In this document: positions 1 through 7,644 of the stretch, one piece after another | Numbering within the stretch: position 1 is the first letter of the stretch | Layout: every line of letters starts with the position of its first letter | Source of the DNA: CAZLYF01 sp964586835 | GTDB taxonomy: Bacteria; Bacillota; Clostridia; Christensenellales; Aristaeellaceae | Direction of reading: 5' to 3' | Assembly (NCBI GenBank): GCA_964586835.1 | Contig: CAZPIC010000023.1 | Span: forward strand, 1 to 39,246 | Length of the DNA: 39,246 nucleotides | Notes under the pieces: generated by a model | The model's input: only the letters and a program-made list of their open reading frames with translations | Databases searched by the model: none | What the model was told of the DNA's origin: nothing | Made by a program: the position numbers and the translations under genes

Positions 1-75
1 TGGGTCTATGAGTACGTCCCAAATGGCCACAGCATCCACAAACGCATCGTGAAGCGGGAACCCATGCGTATTTAG
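1..75 (+). CDS. C-terminal fragment of an unidentified protein
   Basis: The first frame is open from base 1 and reads 24 codons to a TAG at 73-75. The visible tail contains the string VPNGHSIHKRIVKREP and ends PMRI, so it is basic with two histidines. The start lies outside the window. I do not recognise the family, and 24 residues are too few to assign one. The codons look coding-like, but an accidental open frame of this length is possible. Confidence 0.35.
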   Translation, partial: WVYEYVPNGHSIHKRIVKREPMRI

Positions 76-721
76 CAGGCTGTTGCCCAGCGCATCCATG
101 AGCCGATCACGCCGGACCCCCGCGAAACCATCGGAAAATCTAGGATACGCTTATCCTGAGTGATTCACAGGCATGACCGGAAAGGCCGGGAGATGAAGAA
201 AGCGCAACGGGGTTGAGGCGGGACGCATTCACCTGGAATGGGAAACCGAAGAGAAAATGTGAATGGCGCAATAGATGCAGAAACGCATGGAAGCAGGCCT
301 CTCGTTTGCCGGAAGGTTGGTGCTCACAACACAATCCGCAATGGAAGTGCTTTCACAGGCAGGATAACGAAGTCCAGCCGGCATTCAGCAGGGGCCTGAG
401 GATCGGCAGGACGGCGGCGGGGACCTCTGCTTTGACGCGGGCTTTTCCTGGTCAGGGAATTATCTCAGTCCACCTTGTCACACTTCCACAGGTGAAGGGA
501 CGAAGACCCGCTGGATCCATTCAACGGCATCCAGCGGGAGCTAAGAAAGAGGATCTGCCGGCCCGCACGCCCAGAGATGCAGCTGTGGGAAGATGGTTTT
601 CTTAAGTCTTCCCGCCTGGTGGTCCCTGGGTGGCCCCCGATAGGATGCCAGGCCTCCGGACAGACCGTCCCTGCAAAGAGCCCCTTTTTAGCAGCGTGCC
701 GGGAAGCAGGACGCAGAGCGC
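76..721. other. Intergenic stretch, no convincing gene
   Basis: This 646-base stretch lies between the partial frame at the left edge and the 3' end of the aldo/keto reductase. The open frames on both strands lack a recognisable protein family, and none has a good ribosome binding site. The one clear structure is the inverted repeat at 507-538. It may be decayed coding sequence, but I could not identify a parent gene. Confidence 0.5.
507..538. repeat. Inverted repeat (10-bp arms)
   Basis: CCCGCTGGAT at 507-516 is the exact reverse complement of ATCCAGCGGG at 529-538, with a 12-base loop. There is no T-run on either side, so it is not a standard intrinsic terminator. It lies about 180 bases beyond the end of the minus-strand arginine/aldo-keto transcription unit and might stabilise that 3' end. 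Confidence 0.5.
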
Positions 722-1573
722 TTAGAAGCTCGTGGTGTCCGGGTCGTGGGCATAACCGACGATGCCTTCAAGCGCGGAAAGGACGGACATATCCTCCTGC
801 GAGAGCTCGAAATCAAAGACCTGTGTGTTTTCCCGGATCCTGCTGACTGTTGTTGACTTGGGCAGGGGCAGAAACCCCATGTTCAGGCTCCAGCGGAGGA
901 GGACCTGTGCGGCTGTTCTGCCGTGGTGGCGGGCAATGGCTGTGACCTCTGGGATGCTGAGCAGCTTTCCGGTCCCTAGCGGGCTGTAAGCCTCCGGAAG
1001 CATGCCCAGTTCACGGCTATATTGGACCAGATCCTTGTCCACGTCACCGGGACAGAGCCTGAGCTGGTTGACCATCGGTGCCACCTTCGCTGTTGCCATG
1101 AGGGCTTCGATATGGCGGCGATGGAAATTGCTGATCCCAATAGAACGCACGCGCCCTTCTTTCAGAAGCTCCTCTAAAGCTTTCCAGGTCCCGGCATTGG
1201 CTTCCTTCCAACGGTCGCGAAAGTGGATGGGGTTGGGCCAATGGATCAGATACAGGTCCATATAATCCATGCCCAGTGCATGAAGGGACCCCGCGAAAGC
1301 GGCTTTTGTGTTTTCGTAGCCGTGCATGTCGTTTTGCAGTTTGCTCGTGACAAAGACCTGTTCCCGCTCGATCCCGCTTTCCCGTATGGCCTGGCCCACG
1401 CTCTGTTCATTGCCGTACATCGCTGCTGTGTCGATGTGGCGGTAGCCCGCCTCCAGGGCGGCGGCGGTAGCGTCTACGGTGGCTTTGCCGTCAGGGATCT
1501 GCCAGGTGCCAAACCCCACACAGGGAATGCGTACGCCGTTGGACAGTGTATAGGTGTCGGTCAGACGATTCAT
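722..1573 (-). CDS. Aldo/keto reductase family oxidoreductase
   Basis: This 283-residue protein is a typical short bacterial aldo/keto reductase: a cytosolic TIM-barrel enzyme that reduces aldehydes or ketones with NADPH. The family's catalytic tetrad is visible as D48, Y53 (in TAAMYGNE), K78 (in VTSKL) and H111 (in LIHWPNP). The SIGISNF segment and the C-terminal LPKSTTVSRIREN cofactor-binding region are also present. Length is normal. The start has AAAGGAG eight bases upstream. It lies 65 bp downstream of argF on the same strand and could receive read-through from the arginine operon, but nothing ties its substrate to arginine. It resembles 2,5-diketo-gluconate/glyoxal reductases, and the substrate cannot be predicted. 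Confidence 0.93.
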   Translation of the reverse strand: MNRLTDTYTLSNGVRIPCVGFGTWQIPDGKATVDATAAALEAGYRHIDTAAMYGNEQSVGQAIRESGIEREQVFVTSKLQNDMHGYENTKAAFAGSLHALGMDYMDLYLIHWPNPIHFRDRWKEANAGTWKALEELLKEGRVRSIGISNFHRRHIEALMATAKVAPMVNQLRLCPGDVDKDLVQYSRELGMLPEAYSPLGTGKLLSIPEVTAIARHHGRTAAQVLLRWSLNMGFLPLPKSTTVSRIRENTQVFDFELSQEDMSVLSALEGIVGYAHDPDTTSF

Positions 1574-1638
1574 TCAGAGGTCTCCTTTCCTCAGGACGCA
1601 GCCCTGGCCTCGGGGCAAGGGACAGCGATCGCGTTTGC

Positions 1639-2544
1639 TTAAGGTTTCATCAGCTTGACCAGCACGGCCTTCTGGACATGCAGGCGGTTTTCTGCCTCGT
1701 CAAAGATCTCATCCGCATGGGCTTCGAACACTTCCCGGGTGATCTCCTCCCCTTTGTGCGCGGGCAAGCAGTGCTGCACCATGGCATCCGGCTTCGCGAC
1801 CGCCATCAGTGCCGCGTTCACCTGGTAGTCCTGAAAGACCGCCCTGCGCGCTTCAGCCTCGCCCTCCATACCCATGGAGGACCACACATCGGTATAGATC
1901 ACATCGGCGTCCGCGGCAGCGCTCAGCGGATCGGCATAGCGCGTATAGCCGCCGGCTTCCCTGGCGAAGGCAAGGATCCGCTCGTCCGGCTCATGTCCTT
2001 CCGGGCAGGCGATCGTGACCTGCATACCCATCTTCAGGCCGCCCACAATCAGCGAATGGGCCACGTTATTGCCATCGCCCACGAAGCAGAGCTTCAGCCC
2101 CTGCAACGCGCCACGGTGCTCGCGTATGGTCATCAGGTCCGCCAGTGCCTGGCAGGGGTGACAGAAGTCCGTCAGCCCGTTGATGACGGGGATGGATGCG
2201 AAACGGGCCAGCTCTTCCACCTCTTCCTGGCGATAGGTGCGGATCATGATGCCATCAAGGTACCGCGACAGAACGCGCGCGGTATCGGCAGTCTCCTCGC
2301 CGCGGCCGATCTGCAGGTCGTTTGAAGAAAGAAACAGCGCCGTACCACCCAGCTGGACCATGCCTGCTTCGAAGGAGACCCGTGTACGCGTGGAAGCCTT
2401 CTCAAAGATCATACCCAGCGTCTTGCCCTTCAGCAACGGGTGCGCAATGCCGCGCTGCTTTTCATACTTGAGCTGGTCAGCCAGGTTCAGAAGATCGGCG
2501 ATGTCCTGCTGCGACAGATCCAGGAGCTTTAAGAGATCGTTCAT
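1639..2544 (-). CDS. argF: Ornithine carbamoyltransferase
   Basis: ArgF transfers the carbamoyl group of carbamoyl phosphate to ornithine, giving citrulline, in the cytosol as a trimer. At 301 residues it has the normal length. The carbamoyl-phosphate loop STRTR is at 51-55, HPCQ at 129-132, DVWSSMG at 219-225 (usually DVWTSMG) and the ornithine/catalytic HCLPAH at 258-263. It is the last arginine gene of the operon, and its ATG overlaps the argD stop by four bases (ATGA), implying translational coupling. A GGGAGG-like ribosome binding site lies within the end of argD. The anabolic operon context and the HCLPAH motif favour the biosynthetic enzyme over a catabolic or putrescine carbamoyltransferase. 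Confidence 0.97.
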   Translation of the reverse strand: MNDLLKLLDLSQQDIADLLNLADQLKYEKQRGIAHPLLKGKTLGMIFEKASTRTRVSFEAGMVQLGGTALFLSSNDLQIGRGEETADTARVLSRYLDGIMIRTYRQEEVEELARFASIPVINGLTDFCHPCQALADLMTIREHRGALQGLKLCFVGDGNNVAHSLIVGGLKMGMQVTIACPEGHEPDERILAFAREAGGYTRYADPLSAAADADVIYTDVWSSMGMEGEAEARRAVFQDYQVNAALMAVAKPDAMVQHCLPAHKGEEITREVFEAHADEIFDEAENRLHVQKAVLVKLMKP

Positions 2545-3692
2545 TCTGCAATGACCTCCCCCATGGCGTCAGCCGCTTTTTCAAGAAGGGCTTGGTCGAT
2601 GTTCAGCGGTGGCAGAAGCCGCAGCCTGTCCTGGGCCGACAATGCCAGCACGCCCCTTTCACGCAGCGCTGCAAGCACCTCCGCCACGGGCTTCTTCACC
2701 GGCACGCCCAGCATCAGCCCCAGGCCTTCGGCCTGCGGCAGGCGCTGTTTTAGGTACGCGCCCTTGGCAGCCACCTCGTCTAAGAAAGCGTCCGTCAGGC
2801 GCGTGAGCACGCTGAGCGCACCCGCGCAACAAACGGGATTGCCGCCAAAGGTGGATCCGTGCGTTCCGGGCGCGAACGCGTCCTTTGCCTTTTCTCCAAG
2901 CAGGCAGCAGCCAAAGGGGAGGCCGCCTGCCAGCCCCTTGGCGGTGGTGACGATGTCGGGGGTGACGCCGTAGTGCATATAGGAAAATAGCCTGCCCGTG
3001 CGGCCGCTGCCTGTCTGCACCTCGTCCACGATGAGCAGGACGTCGCGCTCCGCCGCGATGCGCGCGATTTCGCGGACAAATTCGGCGGACAGGACATGCA
3101 CCCCGCTTTCGCCCTGGATCATCTCCAGCATCACGGCGGCGCAGGGGGTGGACTTTGTCAAGGCGTCAAACTCTGCGGGGTCCTCGGTGCCGACAGAGAC
3201 AAAACCCTCTGGGAACGGACCAAAATCGACGTGGAACCTCTCCTGCCCCGTAGCGGACAGCGTGGCCATCGTGCGCCCGTGGAAGGAGCCACGCAGGGAC
3301 ACGATGGTGTGGTGCCCCGCGCCGTACTTCAGCACCGCGCGCCGGCGCGCGGCCTTGATGGCGCATTCATTGGCTTCTGCACCGGAATTGCAGTAAAAGA
3401 CCTTTCTCATGCCCGTACGCTGACAGAGCATTTCGGCCAGCTGCGCCCCGGGCGCTGTAGAGTACAGATTGGAGGTGTGCTGCAGCGTGTTGACCTGTGT
3501 GCAGACGGCTTCGGCCCAGGCCGTGTCCGCCGCGCCGAAGGTGTTGACGGCAATCCCCGAGCCCATGTCGATGTACTCCCTGCCCGTGTCATCCCACAGA
3601 AGCGCGCCCCGCCCTTCTGTCAGGGACAGGGGAAAGCGCGCGTAGGTTGGGGCGATGTACCGAGCGTCCAGCGATTTGATATCCATGTTCAT
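2541..3692 (-). CDS. argD: Acetylornithine aminotransferase
   Basis: ArgD is a PLP-dependent class III aminotransferase that converts N-acetylglutamate semialdehyde plus glutamate to N-acetylornithine. The PLP lysine lies in TTAKGLAGG at about residue 252. The cofactor aspartate is in LLIVDEVQTGSGRTG, NSGAEANE is the phosphate-binding turn, and GSTFGGNP occurs near the end of the large domain. I chose the ATG at 3692 because GGGGAG sits eight bases upstream. A GTG at 3701 in the same frame would overlap the argB stop (GTGA) but has no usable site. The product is 383 residues, normal for the family. The 3' end overlaps argF by four bases. Confidence 0.96.
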   Translation of the reverse strand: MNMDIKSLDARYIAPTYARFPLSLTEGRGALLWDDTGREYIDMGSGIAVNTFGAADTAWAEAVCTQVNTLQHTSNLYSTAPGAQLAEMLCQRTGMRKVFYCNSGAEANECAIKAARRRAVLKYGAGHHTIVSLRGSFHGRTMATLSATGQERFHVDFGPFPEGFVSVGTEDPAEFDALTKSTPCAAVMLEMIQGESGVHVLSAEFVREIARIAAERDVLLIVDEVQTGSGRTGRLFSYMHYGVTPDIVTTAKGLAGGLPFGCCLLGEKAKDAFAPGTHGSTFGGNPVCCAGALSVLTRLTDAFLDEVAAKGAYLKQRLPQAEGLGLMLGVPVKKPVAEVLAALRERGVLALSAQDRLRLLPPLNIDQALLEKAADAMGEVIAE

Positions 3693-3697
3693 GACCC

Positions 3698-4552
3698 TCA
3701 CTCCCCGTACAGCATGGTTCCCAGGCCCTCGTCGGTCAGCATTTCGATCAAAATGGCGTGCGGAACACGCCCGTCAAGGATGAACACGCGCCCAACGCCC
3801 CTTCGGATGGCTTCCACACAGCTGGTGACTTTGGGGATCATGCCGCCTGCGATGATGCCCTCGCGCATGAGCTGCGCCGCATCACTGACGTGTATGGCGG
3901 AGATGAGCGAGGTCGGGTCATCCTTCTGACGCAGGATGCCGGCCACATCGGTCATCTGGATCAGGCCCTCCGCGCCCAGGACGCCGGCAATGTGTGCGGC
4001 GGCGGTATCGGCATTCACGTTGTAGAGATTACCCTCTTTATCGCAGCCGACGGTGGAGACGACAGGCACGACCTTCTGCTCAAGCAGAGTGAAGATGAGC
4101 CCGGCGTCAACCTGCGTCACTTCGCCCACATGCCCCAACCGCTCGTCCAGGGGCTTTGCCTGCAAGAGCCTGCCGTCCATGCCGCTGATGCCCACGGCGC
4201 GCGCACCGGCCAACCCAAGCAGGTTTACCAGGTCCTTGTTCACTTTGCCGCATAGGACCATCTGCACCACATCCATGGTCTCGTCGTCTGTCACGCGCAG
4301 GCCGTCCACGAAAACGCTCTTTTTGCCCATTCTGCTGAGCAACGCGCTGATTTCTGGCCCACCGCCATGGACGAGGACCACCTTCACGCCGATGAGCGAG
4401 AGCAGCGCCACATCCTCCATGACCCCCTGCTGTAGCGCGCTGTCCTGCATGGCACTGCCGCCGTACTTGATCACGAGGATACGCCCGATGTACCGGCGGA
4501 TATAGGGCAGGGCTTCGGTGAGCACTCGCGCGCGGGATGCATTGTCGATCAT
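3698..4552 (-). CDS. argB: Acetylglutamate kinase
   Basis: ArgB phosphorylates N-acetylglutamate, the second step of arginine synthesis. The protein is an amino-acid-kinase fold enzyme of 284 residues. KYGGSAM (29-35) carries the ATP-phosphate lysine and glycines, and VHGGGPEI (61-68) binds acetylglutamate. The start at 4552 is set by GGAGGT seven bases upstream; an in-frame ATG at 4603 would lie inside argJ. The N-terminal segment up to VIKYGG, containing LTEALPYIRRYIG, matches the extra N-helix of hexameric arginine-inhibited kinases such as the Thermotoga enzyme. Feedback inhibition by arginine is therefore likely (inference). It sits 13 bp after argJ. Confidence 0.96.
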   Translation of the reverse strand: MIDNASRARVLTEALPYIRRYIGRILVIKYGGSAMQDSALQQGVMEDVALLSLIGVKVVLVHGGGPEISALLSRMGKKSVFVDGLRVTDDETMDVVQMVLCGKVNKDLVNLLGLAGARAVGISGMDGRLLQAKPLDERLGHVGEVTQVDAGLIFTLLEQKVVPVVSTVGCDKEGNLYNVNADTAAAHIAGVLGAEGLIQMTDVAGILRQKDDPTSLISAIHVSDAAQLMREGIIAGGMIPKVTSCVEAIRRGVGRVFILDGRVPHAILIEMLTDEGLGTMLYGE

Positions 4553-4565
4553 GGCTTTTACCTCC

Positions 4566-5783
4566 TCAGCTGCGGTAGCTGCCGTTGATGCGCACGTAAT
4601 CACAGGTCAGGTCACAACCCCAGGCTGTGGCGTGGCCTGGGCCTTCACCCAGAGAGATCAGGGCTTCGATGTCCTTTTCAGAGAGGATCTCTTTGGCCAG
4701 GTCTTCGGAAAAGCTCACGCTGCCGCCATCTTTACACATGAGGAGATCGCCTTTTGCGGAACGGAAGCGCACGGAGACCTGCAGGGGATCGAAGCTCGCG
4801 CCGGAGTATCCCAGGGCGCACAGGATCCGGCCCCAGTTCGCATCGGCGCCGGCGATCGCGGCCTTGACCAGAGGGGAGGTCACCACCGCCTTGGCAGCTA
4901 CCCGTGCGTTCGCCTCATCTTCCGCGCCCGTCACGTGACAGGTGAACAGGTGGCTGGCGCCTTCCCCGTCGGCAGCCAGCATCCGGCAGAGCGTTTGGGT
5001 GACCATGGCCAGCGCCTCACAGAAAGTTTGAAAGTGGGCATCCTCCCGAAGGATCGGCGGGTTGCCCGCAGCACCGCTGGCAAGGATGGCACACATGTCG
5101 TTGGTGGAGGTGTCCCCGTCCACAACGACCATATTGAAGGAAGAGGCAAGGTCCGCGCTGAGCGCTTTTTGCAGCATTTGCGGGCTGATGGCCGCGTCAG
5201 TGGTCAGGAAGCACAGCAGGGTGGCCATATTAGGGGCGATCATGCCGGAGCCCTTGCACATGCCGCCCAGCGTCACCGTGTGGCCGTCCAGCTTAAAGCG
5301 CACAGCAGCCTGCTTGGAAAAGGTGTCGGTGGTCATGATGGCCTCAGCTGCGGCATCGTCCCCCTCGGGCGATAGCGCGGCGGCCGCCGCCGGTATGCCC
5401 GTCTCAAAGGGCGCGAGCGACAGCGGCTGGCCGATGACGCCTGTGGAGGCTACGATGACGTCGTGGGTATCGCAGCCTGTCGCCTGCGCGACCAGGCGGC
5501 ACACGCTCTGAGCGACCTGCGTCCCATCGGGGGTGCAGGTGTTGGCATTGCCGCTGTTGCACACCATGGCTTGTGCGTAGCCGTCGGAGAGATGAGACCT
5601 GGTGACGGTAAGCGGCGCACCCTGGACCCTGTTTTGTGTATAGACAGCCGCCGCCGCCGCGCGATGATCGCAAACCAGGAGCATCAGATCTTTCTTTGCC
5701 GTGTTTTTTCGGATGCCGCAGTGAACGCCTGAGGCCTTAAAACCCAGCGCTGCGCATACGCCGCCCTGCACAGACTCCATCAT
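4566..5783 (-). CDS. argJ: Bifunctional ornithine acetyltransferase / N-acetylglutamate synthase
   Basis: ArgJ moves acetyl from N-acetylornithine to glutamate, recycling acetyl in the arginine pathway; bifunctional members also use acetyl-CoA. The precursor self-cleaves before a threonine that becomes the nucleophile. Here the site is KGSGMIAPNMAT with cleavage expected between A187 and T188. CNSGNANTCT and the C-terminal DYVRINGSYRS are also family hallmarks. I start at 5783 (ATG ATG GAG), where AAAGGA lies eight bases upstream and the ATG overlaps the argC stop (ATGA). The 16 extra codons upstream look non-native. The product is 405 residues. Whether it is mono- or bifunctional cannot be read directly, but no argA or argE is present in the window. 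Confidence 0.95.
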   Translation of the reverse strand: MMESVQGGVCAALGFKASGVHCGIRKNTAKKDLMLLVCDHRAAAAAVYTQNRVQGAPLTVTRSHLSDGYAQAMVCNSGNANTCTPDGTQVAQSVCRLVAQATGCDTHDVIVASTGVIGQPLSLAPFETGIPAAAAALSPEGDDAAAEAIMTTDTFSKQAAVRFKLDGHTVTLGGMCKGSGMIAPNMATLLCFLTTDAAISPQMLQKALSADLASSFNMVVVDGDTSTNDMCAILASGAAGNPPILREDAHFQTFCEALAMVTQTLCRMLAADGEGASHLFTCHVTGAEDEANARVAAKAVVTSPLVKAAIAGADANWGRILCALGYSGASFDPLQVSVRFRSAKGDLLMCKDGGSVSFSEDLAKEILSEKDIEALISLGEGPGHATAWGCDLTCDYVRINGSYRS

Positions 5784-6685
5784 AAAACCAGTCCTTTCGT
5801 TTCCGCCTGCCCCGTCATGAGGTTCAGACACTGTAGCGCCGCGCCCGAGGCGCCCTTGCCCAGGTTGTCAAAGCGGGCGATGACCAGCGCCCGCTCATCG
5901 TTCCCTGTCACGAGGATCTCCATTGCGTCTTTGCCGGCCAGGGCGTTGGCTGCCAGACAGCCATCGCCGTCAGCCGCGCCGCGACGCACGACGGGGCCCG
6001 GATAGCTGGCCTCGTAGCAGGCAAGCAGAGCCTCCGGCTTCATGCCGAATACCGGGATCACCGTCACCATCCCGCGTGGGAAGTCGCCCACCACCGGCAT
6101 AAATGCCGGCGCGCAGTCAAGCTCTGCCCACCGCGTGATCTCGGGCAGGTGCTTGTGTAACTGTTCCAGCGCGTACAGGCGGGGGGAAGCGTAGCCTGCC
6201 GGACGTGCCGGATCTTCATAGGCGGCGATCATTTTCCTGCCGCCACCCGAGTAACCGGTCAAAGAGGTCACGCTGACCCTTGCGTCTGAACGAAGGAGGC
6301 CCGCCCTGCGCAGGGGGTATAGCAGCGCGATCACGCCTGCGGCGTGGCAACCCGGTACACTCACGCGGGCAGCGCTTGTGACGCTTTCCCTTCCCATGAT
6401 TTCCGGATAACCGTATACCCAGCCCGGCGTGCAGCGGTGCGTGGTGGAGGCGTCAATGACGCGTACACGCGGATTTTCAAGCAGGGCGACAGCCTCAAGC
6501 GCCGCCTTGTCCGGAAGACACAGGATGGCGATGTCGCAGGCATTGAGCATTTCTCGGCGCCTGGACGGATCCTTGCGCTCTTCTTCCGGCAGCGTCATCA
6601 GAGCGTACTCTTCTCTGCCCGCCAGCCTTTCACGCAGCTGCAGCGCGGTCGTCCCTTCCGACCCGTCGATGAACAGCCTAGTCAT
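5780..6685 (-). CDS. argC: N-acetyl-gamma-glutamyl-phosphate reductase (short, type 2)
   Basis: ArgC reduces N-acetylglutamyl phosphate to the semialdehyde with NADPH. At 301 residues it belongs to the short type-2 group rather than the roughly 345-residue type usual in Bacillus. The nucleophilic cysteine is C113 in VPGCHAAG, and TGYSGGGRKMI follows. The type-2 substrate region reads AFMPVVGDFPRGM. The N-terminus has FIDGSEGTT as the nucleotide turn. It is the first gene of the arginine operon, 45 bases downstream of the -10 box at 6730-6735. AGGAAAGG lies upstream of the ATG at somewhat long spacing. The stop overlaps argJ. Confidence 0.94.
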   Translation of the reverse strand: MTRLFIDGSEGTTALQLRERLAGREEYALMTLPEEERKDPSRRREMLNACDIAILCLPDKAALEAVALLENPRVRVIDASTTHRCTPGWVYGYPEIMGRESVTSAARVSVPGCHAAGVIALLYPLRRAGLLRSDARVSVTSLTGYSGGGRKMIAAYEDPARPAGYASPRLYALEQLHKHLPEITRWAELDCAPAFMPVVGDFPRGMVTVIPVFGMKPEALLACYEASYPGPVVRRGAADGDGCLAANALAGKDAMEILVTGNDERALVIARFDNLGKGASGAALQCLNLMTGQAETKGLVL

Positions 6686-6723
6686 GGTTCCATAGCCCTT
6701 TCCTGAATGCTTAGCCGTGAGAG

Positions 6724-6737
6724 GTCATAAATATACA
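6724..6737 (-). promoter_or_regulatory. Possible ARG box (ArgR operator) over the -10 element
   Basis: Read on the minus strand this is TGTATATTTATGAC. It keeps TG-N-AT-WWWW-AT of the ArgR/AhrC half-site consensus but lacks the terminal CA of the second half. It covers the -10 box, the expected place for arginine-dependent repression. No argR gene is in the window, so this rests on sequence resemblance only. Confidence 0.4.
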
Positions 6738-6758
6738 TTAGGTTTCCGGGCGCGTCAA
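6730..6758 (-). promoter_or_regulatory. Sigma-A promoter of the arginine operon
   Basis: On the minus strand TTGACG (6753-6758) is followed by exactly 17 bases and then TATATT (6730-6735). This is a near-consensus vegetative promoter that would start transcription around 6723, close ahead of argC. Confidence 0.8.
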
Positions 6759-7389
6759 GGGCTTGAAAGCGTGTATTTTGTCCGAATAGGCGGTATTGTA
6801 TGGAAAATAGCGGATAGAATCCCCGCGCTGGCATCCGGGGCAGGGCACCGCTTGTGTTTCAGAGGATGAATGTATATGCAGACTCGCAAGGGGCCCGAGA
6901 CCGGGGATCGAGGCGCAGTTGAAGGCTGGGGAAGGCGTTACGGGGCCTGTTCAGGAAAAAAGGAAGGTTCATAACCAAAAAAACGAAAATGGCAGCCATG
7001 CTCTGATCCTTCACCACAAAGCGGTATAAACGCGGTGCACGCTGAAAAACCATCAAAGATCGTCAACCCGGGTCTAAGCCGGCAGGAAAACAGGTCCTGG
7101 GGAAGGCGCTGGCGCCGCGTGTCCTGGGGAAGAAACCCAGGTTTCTTCCACCAGGCTGACGGATGGATCCAAGCCTGCGGAAGCATCATGACCCCATTGA
7201 AGACGTGCTGACAGGTTTGCCGGCCCTCATGATTGGAGTGCCCTTCACCAGGCTGATGCGCCGAAGGCGAAATCAGGACGGAAGTCCCCTGAACCCGCTC
7301 CGTGAGTTTGATCCTAAAACCCTTGGCCCTCTCCTTTTTCATCATCCCGGTGCCTCAGGAAGGAGCCCTGGATGCCCGCGCTGCGGAGC
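6759..7389. other. Intergenic stretch, no recognisable gene
   Basis: This lies between the divergent arginine operon and the Gfo/Idh-pnt unit. Short open frames exist on both strands (for example about 6859-7345 on minus and 7163-7417 on plus). None resembles a family I know, and none has a sound start site. The clearest structure is the 33-bp inverted repeat at 7123-7155. Relic coding sequence is possible. Confidence 0.5.
7123..7155. repeat. Long inverted repeat / hairpin
   Basis: GGAAGAAACC (7128-7137) and GGTTTCTTCC (7140-7149) are perfect complements separated by only two bases. CCTGG and CCAGG extend the stem by five pairs on the outside, with one bulged A at 7150. No U-run follows on either strand. 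The near-zero loop suggests a DNA cruciform or protein-binding palindrome as much as an RNA terminator. Confidence 0.6.
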
Positions 7390-7418
7390 TTGTGGGCAAA
7401 GCGAACGGATGCTATAGT
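7390..7418 (+). promoter_or_regulatory. Candidate promoter for the Gfo/Idh-pnt genes
   Basis: TTGTGG (7390-7395), a 17-base spacer and TATAGT (7413-7418) form a plausible sigma-A promoter with a good -10 and a weak -35. Transcription would begin near 7425, leaving a leader of about 220 bases before the first start codon. Confidence 0.5.
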
Positions 7419-7424
7419 CGGATC

Positions 7425-7644
7425 AGCAATGCTTTGTGAGGTCTTCGCAAAGGAGGCTTAACCAAAGAGGGAGACATCTTTTTTCGTTACATGCAGGGAG
7501 CCGTCAAGGCAAGGACGGTGTCAAACCTGCGTAAAAACGAGGATGCCGGCCATGGGAAGCGCCGCAGCGTGCCCTGCCGGGTGAAAGCCCCGCAGGACAG
7601 GAAGCGAACAGGATGGATCAAGCGGCATGGAGGGGGAAGGGACG
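7425..7644 (+). other. Long 5' leader upstream of the oxidoreductase gene
   Basis: If the promoter at 7390-7418 is used, this leader is about 220 bases. It contains an AAAGGAGG sequence near 7448 with no start codon at proper distance. It also contains a CTTTTTT stretch near 7480 and a hairpin near 7579-7602 with CCTGC/GCAGG outer and GGG/CCC inner pairs. I could not match it to a known riboswitch class. A cis-regulatory RNA is possible but unproven. Confidence 0.3.

Noticed and set aside
213..605. A 130-codon open frame in the left gap
   Set aside because: No family, no good ribosome binding site, and low-complexity basic composition.
4553..4603. An upstream start for argB
   Set aside because: It would overlap argJ. 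GGAGGT at the correct distance marks the ATG at 4552.
6938..7345. A 135-codon minus-strand frame between the arginine operon and the oxidoreductase
   Set aside because: No recognisable domain, and it spans the large palindrome. I considered a decayed transposase but saw no catalytic motif.
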